From positions 3,887,001-3,951,000 of the forward strand of contig WUJK01000001.1 in assembly GCA_011317545.1 (NCBI GenBank): a stretch of 64,000 nt of DNA, read 5' to 3'. The notes beneath the pieces were generated by a model that did not search any database, had not been told where the DNA came from, and worked only from the letters and a program-made list of their open reading frames with translations. The DNA is from Coniella vitis. Taxonomy: Eukaryota; Ascomycota; Sordariomycetes; Diaporthales; Schizoparmaceae. A program made the translations under genes and the position numbers. This document shows positions 1-11,214 of the stretch, piece after piece. Each line of letters opens with the position of its first letter. Position 1 is the stretch's first letter.

Positions 1-388
1 CAGCTGGCGGTCTTTGGTTGCACTTGGAGGAGGAAGGAAGAAAAGGCGGGCTGCACGACACACCCATGGATCGCCATCTTGGGGGGCTGCATGTCCGAGG
101 ATGATTGGAGCCAGGAGCTGGTAGTGGTAGCTTCAGAAGGAGAAGGAGACAAGCAGACAGGCGAGGGCGCCCCGCTACGGGATTGCGTAACAGGGGTACG
201 ACGCGGGGATCGAGATGTGGAAGAATGCCATGTGCGCTCGATGAGAATGCCATTTCGATCGCGCCTTCTATGCCACCGGGGTGAGCACGGTGGCGTTCAG
301 CATACGAGACGCAGATGAATAGAGAAGGTGCTGGGCGTGAATTGGCGTTGAGAGTCGAGCTGATTCCCAGGTGTCCTGCTCAGGTACG

Positions 389-396
389 TACATAGT
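389..396. repeat. First copy of the dispersed TACATAGT/ACTATGTA motif
   Basis: This is the leftmost of about 39 copies of an 8-base word counted on both strands in the window. Here it sits in the longer form GTACATAGTAC, an inverted repeat with GTAC arms around a short centre. All copies I found lie outside the exons and introns of the gene models. Twenty-two fall before 16,300 and eight between 32,000 and 36,800. Confidence 0.75.
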
Positions 397-1620
397 ACCT
401 TCATTCTGATGAAGGACGCTGGTGGATTAGCTTGCACAGCTTGATTTTCCACAAGTGCCAAGTCAACAAAGTTATTGCAAAACACTCGGGTCCACCATCG
501 TTGCCGGGTCGTAGAGCAGCGATACGGTCTCACGGTCCCTTTCTCTTCCCTTCTCTTATTTGCTAGGAGCGAGCTGTTGTTCTACATAGCACAGGGACCA
601 GCGGTACAATGTCTACCATATATGGCTTATGCGCATGTTTATTGCGGCTATTATGGCAAATAGTTAGTAGGGTCGTTTTCTCCACCAGGATGTTCCCTTC
701 TACTGCTGTCGTCGGGGTATTGACTTTTGTTTTCAAGTGTCAGCAGCCTCTTATCACGTCTGCAACTCTTGATAATAAGCCTCGCCTGCGGCTGCTTTTG
801 ATGCTAGTAGTCAGTTATGCTTTCGGCCTGTCCTCGTGCAAGCAATGGTGGTGTTTTGATCGTATTGCCTTTTCTTGTTCCACTTTTCTTCTTTTTTTTC
901 TTCTTTGGAGACCACGAAAAAATTAAGGAGACAGCAACCAGAGCTGTTGATGGACTGTACTCTGTACATCACGATCGCAGCGCCATGTGCAAAACGCGGC
1001 TCCACCATAGCAAGTGATAGAACAAAAATCCGAGACTCGGTAGCGCCAACTGGCAATCGAAAACGCGCAGCGCCATCAGTGACACTTTGCTCGCCACAGA
1101 CGCACCCCGGTTCTGCCACCCTGCCATGGGCTTGGCAGAGGGGAGAATCTATCATTTGTTGACCCCAGGCAGTGCTAATCGTCCCGAGTTTGGGGCAACT
1201 GCAAGTGGACGCTAACAAAGCGGCCTGCTAGCCTGGACTGCCAGGCAGCCAGTTTAGTGCTATGGGGTCGCCTGACTGTACGCTGTGGCAGTGGTAGTAG
1301 TAGCATGCAAATTCTCACCCAGCCTGCACATCGTGCCCTCAGCAGTGCGATCGCTGTTTAACAATTTCACGGTCCCTTCTCCGCTTCGTCGCGCAACCGC
1401 TCTATGCTCGGGTCCAAATGGATCAAACCATCCAGATACTCCACGCAACATCCCACGCTGGCGCCATCCACAATCCGTGACCACACAAGCTGCCATCGTG
1501 ATTTTCGCTTGGAATCATGCCTGTGACTCACGTACTGCCGACCCAAGGCGTGCCGCAGTTTCAAAAAAGGGCACAATATCAACACGCCTTCCAGACGAAG
1601 CAAGACATCCATGTTCTTGT

Positions 1621-1635
1621 ACATACTATGTAGTA
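1621..1635. repeat. 15-bp copy of the dispersed motif
   Basis: The 15 bases ACATACTATGTAGTA here recur exactly at 4934-4948. The inner 12 bases form a near-palindrome, TACTAtgTAGTA. This shows that some copies share sequence beyond the 8-base core. Confidence 0.7.
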
Positions 1636-3547
1636 TTCCTATATCGAAGGTCTGCACATAGTATGGCTTGCGCCTGCGCCTCATTGGGGGCGGGGAGGGG
1701 CGGCGTTGTGATATGCTTTTCGCTGGCGCGACTGGGCAAATACGCCATTTCCCGTTGCCATTGTTGTTAGGTTTGCATATTCCCGTGCCAGTTACTCCGT
1801 GCTATGTGCGCTCGCTTACTATGTATAGCAGGCTCGGCTTATCATCTCCACTCAAACCAGCCACGGCAACCCGCCGCTCCGGAAACTATGCCCCAGCCAC
1901 GTCCTACTGGGGCGGCAGGCGGGTGTCGAAAAATCCATACTCAGCTCTCCATAGCACATACTGGCATGTAAGACTTGCAGCTTCTTTCTGCCAGTTTCCA
2001 TGCAGCCATCTATCTGATCACATCGTGGTTTCAAGACGTCAGTCCAACATGCCATCTAACAGAGCATTTACGATGATATCACGTGCATTGTTTTACATAC
2101 CTAGCTCGGTATGCATTGCGTTGTGTGGTTTGCATAGCTACGGCTACGTAATTCAGCAAGCTTCATCCAGCAAATTCGATGGACATCGACGTCGTTTCGT
2201 CCCTGTGACAAAACCACATTTTTGGAACTCGGTGTTTCATCTCCACAACTCTGATTACATAGTAACTGGCAGGCTGGCAGTTTTGATTCATCGCCCCCCG
2301 CTCCATCCGCGTTGATCATTCTTTCATCTGCAGGTTTCCAGGCTGCCGAGCCCGGTCGATCGTTGATCCTCCACATATGTACCGATAGACCATACGTTTT
2401 GTGCGTATACGTGTCGCGTACTTCTACATGACGTGCCACAACAAAGCAATGCCAGCGATTATGCAGACCGCTTGTGCGAACGCTGTGCAATGTGCGTAGT
2501 GTATGGAAGCCGGGCATCGAAAGTTCCTGCTGTTATCGAAGATATTGTTTGTTACCATGCCAGACCGTTCGTTTGCCTTGGACGTACTGCATAGTAACAT
2601 ACGTATCAACCAAAGTCAGTAATTGGCTTTTTACAGAGAATAGCACACACCAGCAGCAATAACACGGACCAAATAGCAGACCCATCCGATGGCACAGACT
2701 CTTTTGCAACGTGAGGATGCATGCATAAATGAGTGCTAGCTTTTGTTGTCTTCTATATGATCTCGATGAAAAGGCGGAGATGTCATCCTATCCCTTTCCT
2801 CCCCCCCCCCGAAACTGTTACAGTACAATACTGGGGCCAATAGGTTCTAGCCAAGATCATCATCTTTTGGCCCCAGTTCGGCATCTTGATGGATTGCTAC
2901 TATGTACATACTATCACTGAGCTGAAGAGGAAATCATGGTATTACGAGCATTCGTCGATTTCCGAACTTGTCATCAGACTGCCATTTTGTATGCACACTA
3001 TGTATCGTACGAGGATACATACTAGGCAAGGCAACCAAAGCACTGCAAAACCCCGATTCTGGAACGGAGCACATGGCCCGCTCTCCCAAGACAAGCAATA
3101 ATCATAAGATGAATGATAACAATCCAATTGGCGTGGTCTTTTCATGTCCTTCTCCATCTGTTTTCCCTGTCTTCTGTTTTTTTGACAGCTTCGCTTCCAT
3201 AAGGCTGGGATGTTCCTGCATCCAACTTTGGTATCGACAGGGAAAGGAAATAGTGCCTTATCCAAAAGACTTGGCAAGCCTTAGCCAGCATCTGGTCAGT
3301 GTCAGCTGGCCGCGTACTATGGCACATAATCGTGAGCGAGTTGAGTCAATCCCAAGTGTATATGAGTGGCAGACGAGCGTCGTGTCCCCGGTAGGGCTAC
3401 GCTTCTAAGCGAGCATGCGTGCCTGCTCTGCGATAAGAGAATGAAAGCCAAGAGGAGAAAAAGAAGGAAAAGTATATTCGTGTCCATGTGGCTCATACTT
3501 CTTTCTACTTACGGTTTGGCACAACAAGAAAGAGGGCCGAGGAAAAA

Positions 3548-3573
3548 GACGACGACGACGACGACGACGACGA
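3548..3573. repeat. (GAC)n microsatellite
   Basis: Eight uninterrupted GAC units run between a short A-rich stretch and AGTGTCC. On either strand they would encode acidic or arginine runs, but they are not in a supported reading frame. Confidence 0.9.
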
Positions 3574-3720
3574 GTGTCCACAATTTCTTTTTTTTTTCTG
3601 CTATGGCGCAGGCCTATTGGAGGGTGACAAGCCGGCAGCACAAATGAAAAGCTGCGGACAAAATCTCCGCGGCTTGGATGAGGTTTTTTTTTTTTCGCTT
3701 TTCTTGCATATGTCGTCCTT

Positions 3721-3722
<2 letters not shown>

Positions 3723-3759
<37 letters not shown>
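3723..3759. repeat. 37-nt poly(T) tract
   Basis: An uninterrupted run of 37 T is followed by AAA. It is the longest homopolymer in the window. Its length is likely to be imprecise in any assembly. Such tracts disfavour nucleosomes. Confidence 0.9.
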
Positions 3760-3763
<4 letters not shown>

Positions 3764-4933
3764 GTGCCCCCGGATGTGAGCCCATAGAAAAAAAAGTGCC
3801 CTTTTGGAGAGACCTGACCTTACAGCCTAGTAATTAGTAAACAAAGGCGCCAGCATCAGAGGCCAGCCGTTTGCGGTCCGCAGCAGGTGTTGTACTAGAC
3901 CACATAGTACGTAGTATGTGTGTGTGTGTGGCGCTGGCTACTTCTACTGCCTTTCCTCGTGCGGCGCAGTTGCCAGGCGCACCAGGGTCCCGCGGATCTG
4001 GAATTTGAGTGCGGATCAGAGGTTCTGGACTCATCTACCAGGCACCCATCCCGGGCTGATCCTTTTTTTCACTCCAGTTTCCCCCACCTTTTCACACTCT
4101 CTCACATGGAACGTGTCTGCACTAGCATATCAAAATGTTTATTTCTCCTCCCCTTGCCAACAATATCCGGCCAGACTGCCAGAGTCTTCCTATCAAACTA
4201 GTACAGCAAATGAGGAGCCCCAGCGTGGCGACCGGGGGTTGGGAGTTTGAGCAAGGGAGAGGGGTTGAGCGGAGGAAGCGAAGCCCAGATTGCGACTGTT
4301 GATTAGTTGGCTAGGTGAGAATCCGACCCTGTGGTCTGACAGGCAGGAATATCAAACCCGCAGACCTTCTAGACCTCTACAGGACTGCCGCGCAGTGACC
4401 AGTGCGCCTGCCTGTGCCTGGGCTGGGCACGAGATTCACGACAAGGAGAATTAAAATCCCCTATTGCCGCAACCTTCTACCGTATTCCCCTCTGTCGCTG
4501 TCCCCTGCTGAAGGGGGGGGGGGGCGGTGGTGGGTGCTGGGTGCCCAGAAGAGGCCATTGATGGCTCGAGGGCTTTCTCAACAGCTCTCCCGGGCGTTCC
4601 GTTTGTACAGTTGCATGGTTTAAAGCCACGCTCGCAAGCAGTCAAGTACTATGTATGTCAGCGGAACGTCCGGTATACATACCTTAGTACAGCCAGCTGC
4701 GCCTGTTCGTGTGCCGGGCGGACTGGGGCCCGCAATCTCGAAGACCCCCCGACTTGCCCGACAAGAGGACAAGGGCGATGAGGGGGGGAGTTCAGGCTCA
4801 TAGCAAGAACGTTCGATGGAGACGCCCATGGGGGAAGCTTCCAGCGGCTCGACGACACCGAAAGAGCATGCCCGAGCATTAGGAATCTCGATTTCTATGG
4901 TTGGGATTCTATATTCCGTGCATGTGGCCGCTA

Positions 4934-4948
4934 CATACTATGTAGTAC
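4934..4948. repeat. 15-bp copy of the dispersed motif
   Basis: This is identical over 15 bases to 1621-1635. The flanks outside the 15 bases differ, so this is not part of a longer duplicated segment. Confidence 0.7.
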
Positions 4949-5860
4949 TGGGAAATTCTCTTGTGTGCGACTACCTACACAGTATGGATGGTCAGTCATA
5001 GAACATAGGCTAGCAACAAATTGATTCAGGTTTCCACTTTTGGATTCAGTCAACCAAGGCACAGCAATAACTGGCGTCTCCTCGGCAGCCAAATCCTGTT
5101 GCGTGTTGGACTGTTGACTGCTTGTCCGCGGGCCCTATAATGGGCCTTTTTTCTTCTCCTTGGGGCAGGTTTGAGTAACAGCCACAGTCTGGGGCAATGC
5201 TACATAGTAGTTCCGCCACTCTGAGCAGTCAAGGTCTGGCAATGAAGAAGCTTGCGTTTCAATCCGCGGCCGTGTTCCAGGGCGACAGTCGTTGCCCAAT
5301 TGGCATTCGCTAGGCAGGATCCTGACCGCTCGCATGCCATTGGATCCCATCCAACCTTCTGGGCGTGTGTTTGTGTGTCTGTCTGTCTGATAACTGCCAT
5401 TGCGCGTCCCACGAATCGGTGGGCAGGGAGGCGACGAGCACTAAAAGATGAAACCTGCGATTGGGCTGCGTCTGTTGGGGGTTACGTGTGCCTCTGCAAC
5501 AGCCCGTTTCTCTGCCCTGGTGGTCCATCTACATAGTACTTGCAATATGGGTGCCACGCTTCCGTCGTTTTCGCGGGCTACACAGTAATCACTATGGTCA
5601 AGTTCGTTACTGGAAGAAGCTAGCAACGACGAAACGCAAGGGCTTGGAAGGACTTTACGTAGATACCGAAAAGGGCCCAGCTCGGCTTCTCGACCAGCTC
5701 CCCTCAGCTCAGCACAGCGCAGCAGCATAGTATCATAGTAGTAAACTTGAGGTCCACCCAGCTCCATCACCGAGGGTCCAGACATGTCAAAAACTCGTGC
5801 CCAGCAGCAACATAGCAGCCCGCACCCCGGGGGTGGAGGAGCCAAGCGAGACAGGACGCT

Positions 5861-5903
5861 CGGGCGTTGCTGGGCGCCGCTGGGCGCTGCTGGGCGCTGC
5901 TGG
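5861..5903. repeat. 10-bp tandem repeat, about 4 units
   Basis: The unit TGGGCGCTGC is present as two exact copies, one copy with a single change (TGGGCGCCGC), one degenerate upstream copy (CGGGCGTTGC) and a partial last unit. It lies in non-coding GC-rich sequence. Confidence 0.85.
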
Positions 5904-6559
5904 TTAGCGCTCTCTTTTGCAAGTGTCCCTCGGTAATGACAGCAGCGTCTTGGAAGTATGTACCCGTGTATTTTCTACTAAACGACTCCCATCTGATATA
6001 GACACCCCTGCTGCAGTTTTTCGGTGGGTATGCTGCCCCTTTTTGTGGTATAATTGCATAAGCACAAGCCACTCAACTACTCGACTACTGTATGTGCTTA
6101 AAAGCGCAGCTATTTCCTGCCTGCATATGTCTGCCCCTCAAAGCTTGCTCTTACCTCATACTTGCATGTGTGCTAGGTAGCACCGTCCATTTGCGTACAC
6201 CATAGAAAAGGGGAGATGCACTGCAACCCCTGTCCTACTATACGCAAGCCATTAATTGACAACAAGCCCCCTGTGTGCTTTGCCCTTCAGTATGTACTAT
6301 GTACGCAAATCCCGTTGTGGGCTCGCTGCAGCTCCTCCACTGACTGCAGGTGGAGGCGTATCTCCTCCCCTGGTCGAGGTACACATGTACAGTATAGTAT
6401 ATGCACGTACAAGAGTAGCCAAGAGCGTGGAGCTAGGGACAGGGGGTCGCAGCAAGTGTACCGCCAGCGGTACCAAAGTACCCAAGTATCCAAGTACCTA
6501 AGTACCTCGGTACGTACTTTGTCCCTGGTCGACAGACTGTGCCCCGCCCAGTTTGGTCA

Positions 6560-6962
6560 CTCGTCTGCCGATCTCCCTTGAGTCCGTTCTGGTATCTGGA
6601 TGCACACTGAAGCTCTCGATCCATAAGACCTTCTTGGCCCCCCTTCTCCCACACTCGGTTCTCTGCTGGCTTGTTCCCACTCTATCCAAGAACCAGGACC
6701 AAGGACGCATTCTCGATCATTTACGACCACATATCAGCCCTCTTGCAGTCTGCAACAACTACATCAACTCACTGTCTGCCACGCCTACTCCACTCCACTC
6801 TGCTCAACCGTCATCAACACTGTCCACCACCATCTATCTACTCGCTGCCAGCACCCATACTGCAACAACATCTACCACCAAACCATTCCACCCTCCAGGG
6901 CTCCCATACGGCGCCGGCCGTCACATACTCCCGCTACCCTTCAGCCACCAGCCACAGCCACA
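6560..6962 (+). promoter_or_regulatory. Probable promoter and pyrimidine/CA-rich 5' leader of the 6963 gene
   Basis: The purine-poor strand bias, runs of CCAC, CAAC and CTC, and lack of the dispersed motif mark this as a typical filamentous-fungal core promoter and untranslated leader. The leader ends in CACAATGG, a good Kozak-like context for the start at 6963. No TATA box or transcription factor site can be named with confidence. Confidence 0.45.
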
Positions 6963-7238
6963 ATGGGTTCCACCAGACCACCAAAGAAGTCCTTCAGCAG
7001 CAGCTCGTCGACCTCGTCGACCTCGTCCTACTCGTCCTCAGACTCCGACTTTTCTGCCGCCTCGGTGCGCGTCAGCATGGACCGGCCCGTCGCCAGCATC
7101 GAGATCATCCGCTGTATGCGCTGTGCCCGTGAGGTCGAGATGACGTCGACAGACTCGCCCAGCATGTACGGCATGATACCCGTCGGCACCGGTATCTTTT
7201 ACTGCGATAAGTGCGCCAGGGTAACCGGCTACCGATGA
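6963..7238 (+). CDS. Small hypothetical protein with paired CxxC motifs (putative zinc ribbon)
   Basis: A 91-residue single-exon protein. The first 34 residues are dominated by serine (SSSSSTSSTSS and similar). From about residue 50 there is a compact segment holding CMRC and, some 30 residues later, CDKC, ending in an aromatic, basic tail GYR. Two CxxC pairs at this spacing are what a small structural zinc site needs, so a zinc ribbon-like fold is an inference. Codons end mainly in C or G, unlike neighbouring spurious frames, and the start has a good context (CACAATGG) after a typical leader. I have an impression of similar short fungal proteins but cannot name a function. It is the only supportable gene in the first 17 kb of the window. 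Confidence 0.7.
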   Translation: MGSTRPPKKSFSSSSSTSSTSSYSSSDSDFSAASVRVSMDRPVASIEIIRCMRCAREVEMTSTDSPSMYGMIPVGTGIFYCDKCARVTGYR

Positions 7239-9230
7239 ATGAAACCGTCAACTGCCTCTTTGTCTGGAGTGAGCATCGCTGCGTAGTATGCTCCTCCATG
7301 CTGTCCAGTTTTCCAGATGCAAACTCTCCGACAACAACGACATCATCCATCACCACAGCTATTTACACACACGCGTTGTGTCTCGCCTCCCTCTGCGGCA
7401 CTTTCAAGCACACACCAGCTTCCGTCTGCCGTCTATCCGGGAGGGCCAAAGCCAAACGATAACATGGCGACCGTTTCTCGATTGGCATACATTGCGCCAC
7501 GCCATATTTCGCTTGGTGGAGGCTTGCGGAGGTCGCGCGCTGGGAATAGAGTTTCTGCGGCTAGCAACCATTCAGCGATGATCGCAGGCCTGCCGAGGCT
7601 GTGCTACAGAGCCCCATGCGCCACGGTAGTTGTGCCCCTGCGGGATGCCAAGCGCTCGGCCAAGGGAATCGAGTCGCCCAAACAACGACTACCTGCTGCT
7701 GCAACCAACGTCCCTCACATCATCATTGGGAAGACATAACGCATCGTGAATGGAGTACCTTGCTGCGCCGACACGCTGGGCTGCTCATGGCACACTTGTG
7801 GATTTCCGGAATGCGCGTCGAGTGGAATCGCGTGCGCTAGTCTAGCAGCATGCCGTCTCTGTCATCGCAGAACATGTTGGCCTTCCGGCTCCGGCTCCCC
7901 CATCTCAAGAGACCTTGGCTTTGATAAAGCGACAACTGCTTTCCGCTTCTTGACGACTTAAAGAGAAAAAAGCAATTTCACCGCACTTCCCCCGGCAGTC
8001 CAATCTCCCCAAGGCTCCACATCACTTGTCAGTGTTCAAGTCAGACTGACTCAAAAAACTCCACCGTCGACGACCATGAAACATTAGGTCAGCCCTATCT
8101 CCAAAGCTCGACACGGTCTTACCCCCCACTTTGCAATCAAATCACCAATTTCCAGCAAGCCACCATCTCCCTGCTGCCCATGGCGCAATGATTGATATCC
8201 TGAAACAAAGCGAGATGCTCCGCACTCTACTCGGGATCATTTCGCTGGATATCGAAGAGGGGTTAGCGATGCGAGCTATCAGTGCGCTCGTTAAGTGCCT
8301 GAAGCACATCATATCTTGTTCTTGTGCTGTCTCGTCAGCAGTGCTTCGGAAATTCTGCAACGTTGAGATGAATGTGCTTGAGTGTCGAGCCTGCATCATA
8401 GCAGGTCTTCCTTGTAATAGGCACCTGCATATATGAGAGCGACAACACAGCCACCATTTAACCATTCAATCAATTCGCTTCCGTTCCATTCACCTCCTTC
8501 ATCTGGCACTCTCTCTGCGATTCAATGGGCCGCGCCGCACTCATGACTTATGGGAGAGAAACAAACGATTCAAATATGCAGGGCATGTTTTTTCTTCTTG
8601 TTCTTTGTGGTTGGGGAAGCAAGGGGGGAAACATCAAAGTATATCATGGCGATTTGATTATTTTGTGCGAGACTACGATTTGGTCTTGATTCGTGTGTCA
8701 TTGCATTTTTGATTTATTGCGAATATACCCCTAGCTTTTTATATATATATATATTATTGATTCTCTCTACAAGAAATTCTTTCGGTTGCCTTCCTAAGGC
8801 GGACAGAGAAAAACACCATGAAAATTCAAAACATGCCAACTTATTCTTTCACCACGAAACTCGGCTGTCTCTTGATACAATCATCTCTCGTGAATTATGT
8901 TTGGTTATGTACATAGTAATGGAGTATACACATATTTTTGTTTATATAAAGAAACAAATACACGGAGCGATGATTTTGGCTTGGTGGGACTCACTTGCTC
9001 TCGCTCTCGCTATCGGGGTTTTTCTGAACACAAAAAAGGCCGAGCACAACTTCTGTGTGAATACTTATGTTGGCGCCAGGGGTGTGCTGGGAAGGCAAAC
9101 GGAAGCAAAGCAGAATAGGAAAGAGAACAATCAGGAAACCAAAATCAATCAATCAGCCAGATACTTTCGTATCACTTTCCCTAGAACAGCAACAATACAA
9201 TTGTCTTGCTTTTTTGGAACACAAGAGGAG

Positions 9231-9257
9231 TTTTTTTTTTTTTTTTTTTTTTTTTTT
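9231..9257. repeat. 27-nt poly(T) tract
   Basis: An uninterrupted T run followed by a pyrimidine-rich stretch. It creates an artificial poly-Phe open frame that should not be called a gene. Confidence 0.9.
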
Positions 9258-10268
9258 CTCTCTTTTTCTTTTCTGATACAGTACAAAAAGGAAGACAAAA
9301 AAGACAAGCTAGGGAGGGGGGCGCGGGGAAGGGCCCATCCGGTCTAGATGGAGTACTACCATGAGGTGTAGGGGGGGGGGTTTCTTTCTTTGCCCTTTGT
9401 GCACGTATTGGCCGAGCGAGCGAGAAGAATGTCAAATTTGCATTCCAACGACCGAGCCTGAGACAGACACAGACAGACAGACAAGAGACAGACATGACCA
9501 CTCACGTTACTATACATAGTAAGACTGGCTGAAATGCGGGCCTGGCTTTCAGTGTTGGGGGGGGGGGCCCGCCCAAGTGGCTTTGCTTTTGCCTTTCGTG
9601 TCACTTGACTATCAATAACATAACATGAAAGAGCCTTTTTCTGTTCTCGCATTGGAGAAGGAAAAGTAAGAAAAAATAAAATAAAATAAGCATACCTGCA
9701 CAATACACCATTTACTATGTAAGCGGTAAATGGACGATCAATTGGGCCCTTTTTTCTTTTTCCCTCTTTATTTTATCCTCCTCACATACATAGTATACGT
9801 GTAAAAGTACATTATCAACGCCTACGCAGCTGATGGCCAAAAAAGAAAATACAAGACATGTCCAGACAAGACACGATGCTCACTCTGAGACGACAACTTG
9901 TCTCGCTCAAAAACAATCTCAAACAGAATCTCTCGCACGAGCCAGCCATAGGAGTATACTTATGATAATAGGTACCATGTACACTTCAGTATGTCGTACC
10001 CCACTAGGTATAAGCACGTAGTAAGTGCTTTGCTGTGCTTTACTATTCTGTATAGTATGTAGGGCCTGGGTGTTACTTCTTCTTTTGCTGCTTCATCTTC
10101 TTCATACCGGTCAGGTCAAGCAAGGCTCTTTGCCCAAGTATTTCCATTAGCGTTTCCGCTGTCATACGATTGAGGGAATAGTATCCAGTTAATAGGGTTT
10201 CCTTCCCTGTCTTTCTTTGCTTCTGTATCTGCCCTTTGCACTCTTTCGCTCAGTGCCCGAATACTACA

Positions 10269-10280
10269 TACTACGTAGTA
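10269..10280. repeat. Perfect 12-bp palindrome TACTACGTAGTA
   Basis: Six-base arms with no spacer. The arms TACTA and TAGTA are the same as those of the dispersed TACTATGTAGTA motif, but the centre is CG, making the symmetry complete. Confidence 0.8.
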
Positions 10281-11180
10281 CTCGACCCTGGAGAAGTGGG
10301 TTTCTCCATGTCAGTCTGCCGCGTCTGGGGGCCTGTCTTGTCAGAGACACGGCCAACCCAAGTAAGCGATGGCGGTGGGCGTCAAGCCCAGTCTCGTGCT
10401 CGGTTATCAATCAGGCTTGACGGCCGGGCTGCACTGGGCTGCACACCGGTGGAGGAGAGAGAGAAATGGCACGAACGGGATTGGGAAGGTTTCGATATCA
10501 GGTTGTTTGTGCCAAACCATCCACAAACGCCCAGGCCTGCTGTGGGACGCCCACCTCGTGTCGTTGTTCCCCTTCTTTTCCTTTTTTTTTTCTCCCTCCC
10601 CCCCCGACTTGTGTGCTCTTCTCCGTCGTCTTCTTTGGCTCTTTGAGGACTGTCTTATTGCTATAAGCGATTTTTGGGTTGGACAGTCCGTGTGAGGGTG
10701 GGACGACGCGTCGATCAGGCAGTGTTGGTGATACTACATAGTACCTTACTTAGTACATACCTTTGGCGCCCTCAACCGTGTACTACGTTGGACTGCCATA
10801 CATGCTATACTATGTGAGTATATAGCACATAGTAGTACACAAGTCTTACTCGAAAGTCAAGAAAGAAAAAAAGGACGGCGACATTGGGCTTGCGCGCAAG
10901 ACCAGGATGTCGCGAGTCTCATAGACGATCACTTTGAGGGCACTTACAACGGCGGCCTATCAAAGCCACAGGATGCCAGGTCGAGGATCGAGGCGCCCAG
11001 CCTGGAACGGGGCGCGCGTGCAAGGACAAGATTAGGTTGTTCTCGCCAAAGACGGCGAAGTATAAAATGAAAAGGAGAAGCATGGAGTGCATCCGACTAT
11101 GCTGGACAGCTGGGCATCAAAAAAGGTGGCTCTCCTAGTTGGTCTGGGAAAGGATCAGCACCAGCATGGCGGTTTGGGCT

Positions 11181-11214
11181 CGGGCTGGCTGGCGGGCTGG
11201 CTGGCATGGCAGCA
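11181..11214. repeat. GGCT-rich imperfect tetranucleotide repeat
   Basis: Repeated GGCT and GGCTGGC units with interruptions (GGGC, GGCAT). Non-coding as far as can be judged. Confidence 0.7.

Larger units (their letters stand above)
1..6962. other. Gene-poor region rich in a short motif and simple repeats
   Basis: I see no convincing gene here. Open frames of up to 215 codons exist but show no recognisable protein, no codon bias and no coherent splice pattern, and several are crossed by the repeated motif. The stretch holds about eleven copies of ACTATGTA or its complement, for example near 389, 1625, 1818, 2257, 2899, 2997, 4648, 4937, 5201, 5531 and 6295. It also has a 37-nt T tract, a GAC microsatellite and a 10-bp tandem repeat, listed separately. 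The last 400 bases become pyrimidine- and CA-rich and look like the leader of the gene at 6963. A gene reading off the left edge cannot be excluded. Confidence 0.6.

Noticed and set aside
1668..2315. A 215-codon open frame on the plus strand
   Set aside because: No family similarity or codon bias, and it runs through two copies of the intergenic motif.
8709..9347. A 212-codon open frame with a poly-Phe stretch
   Set aside because: Its length depends on the poly(T) tract and AT-rich sequence; the composition is not protein-like.
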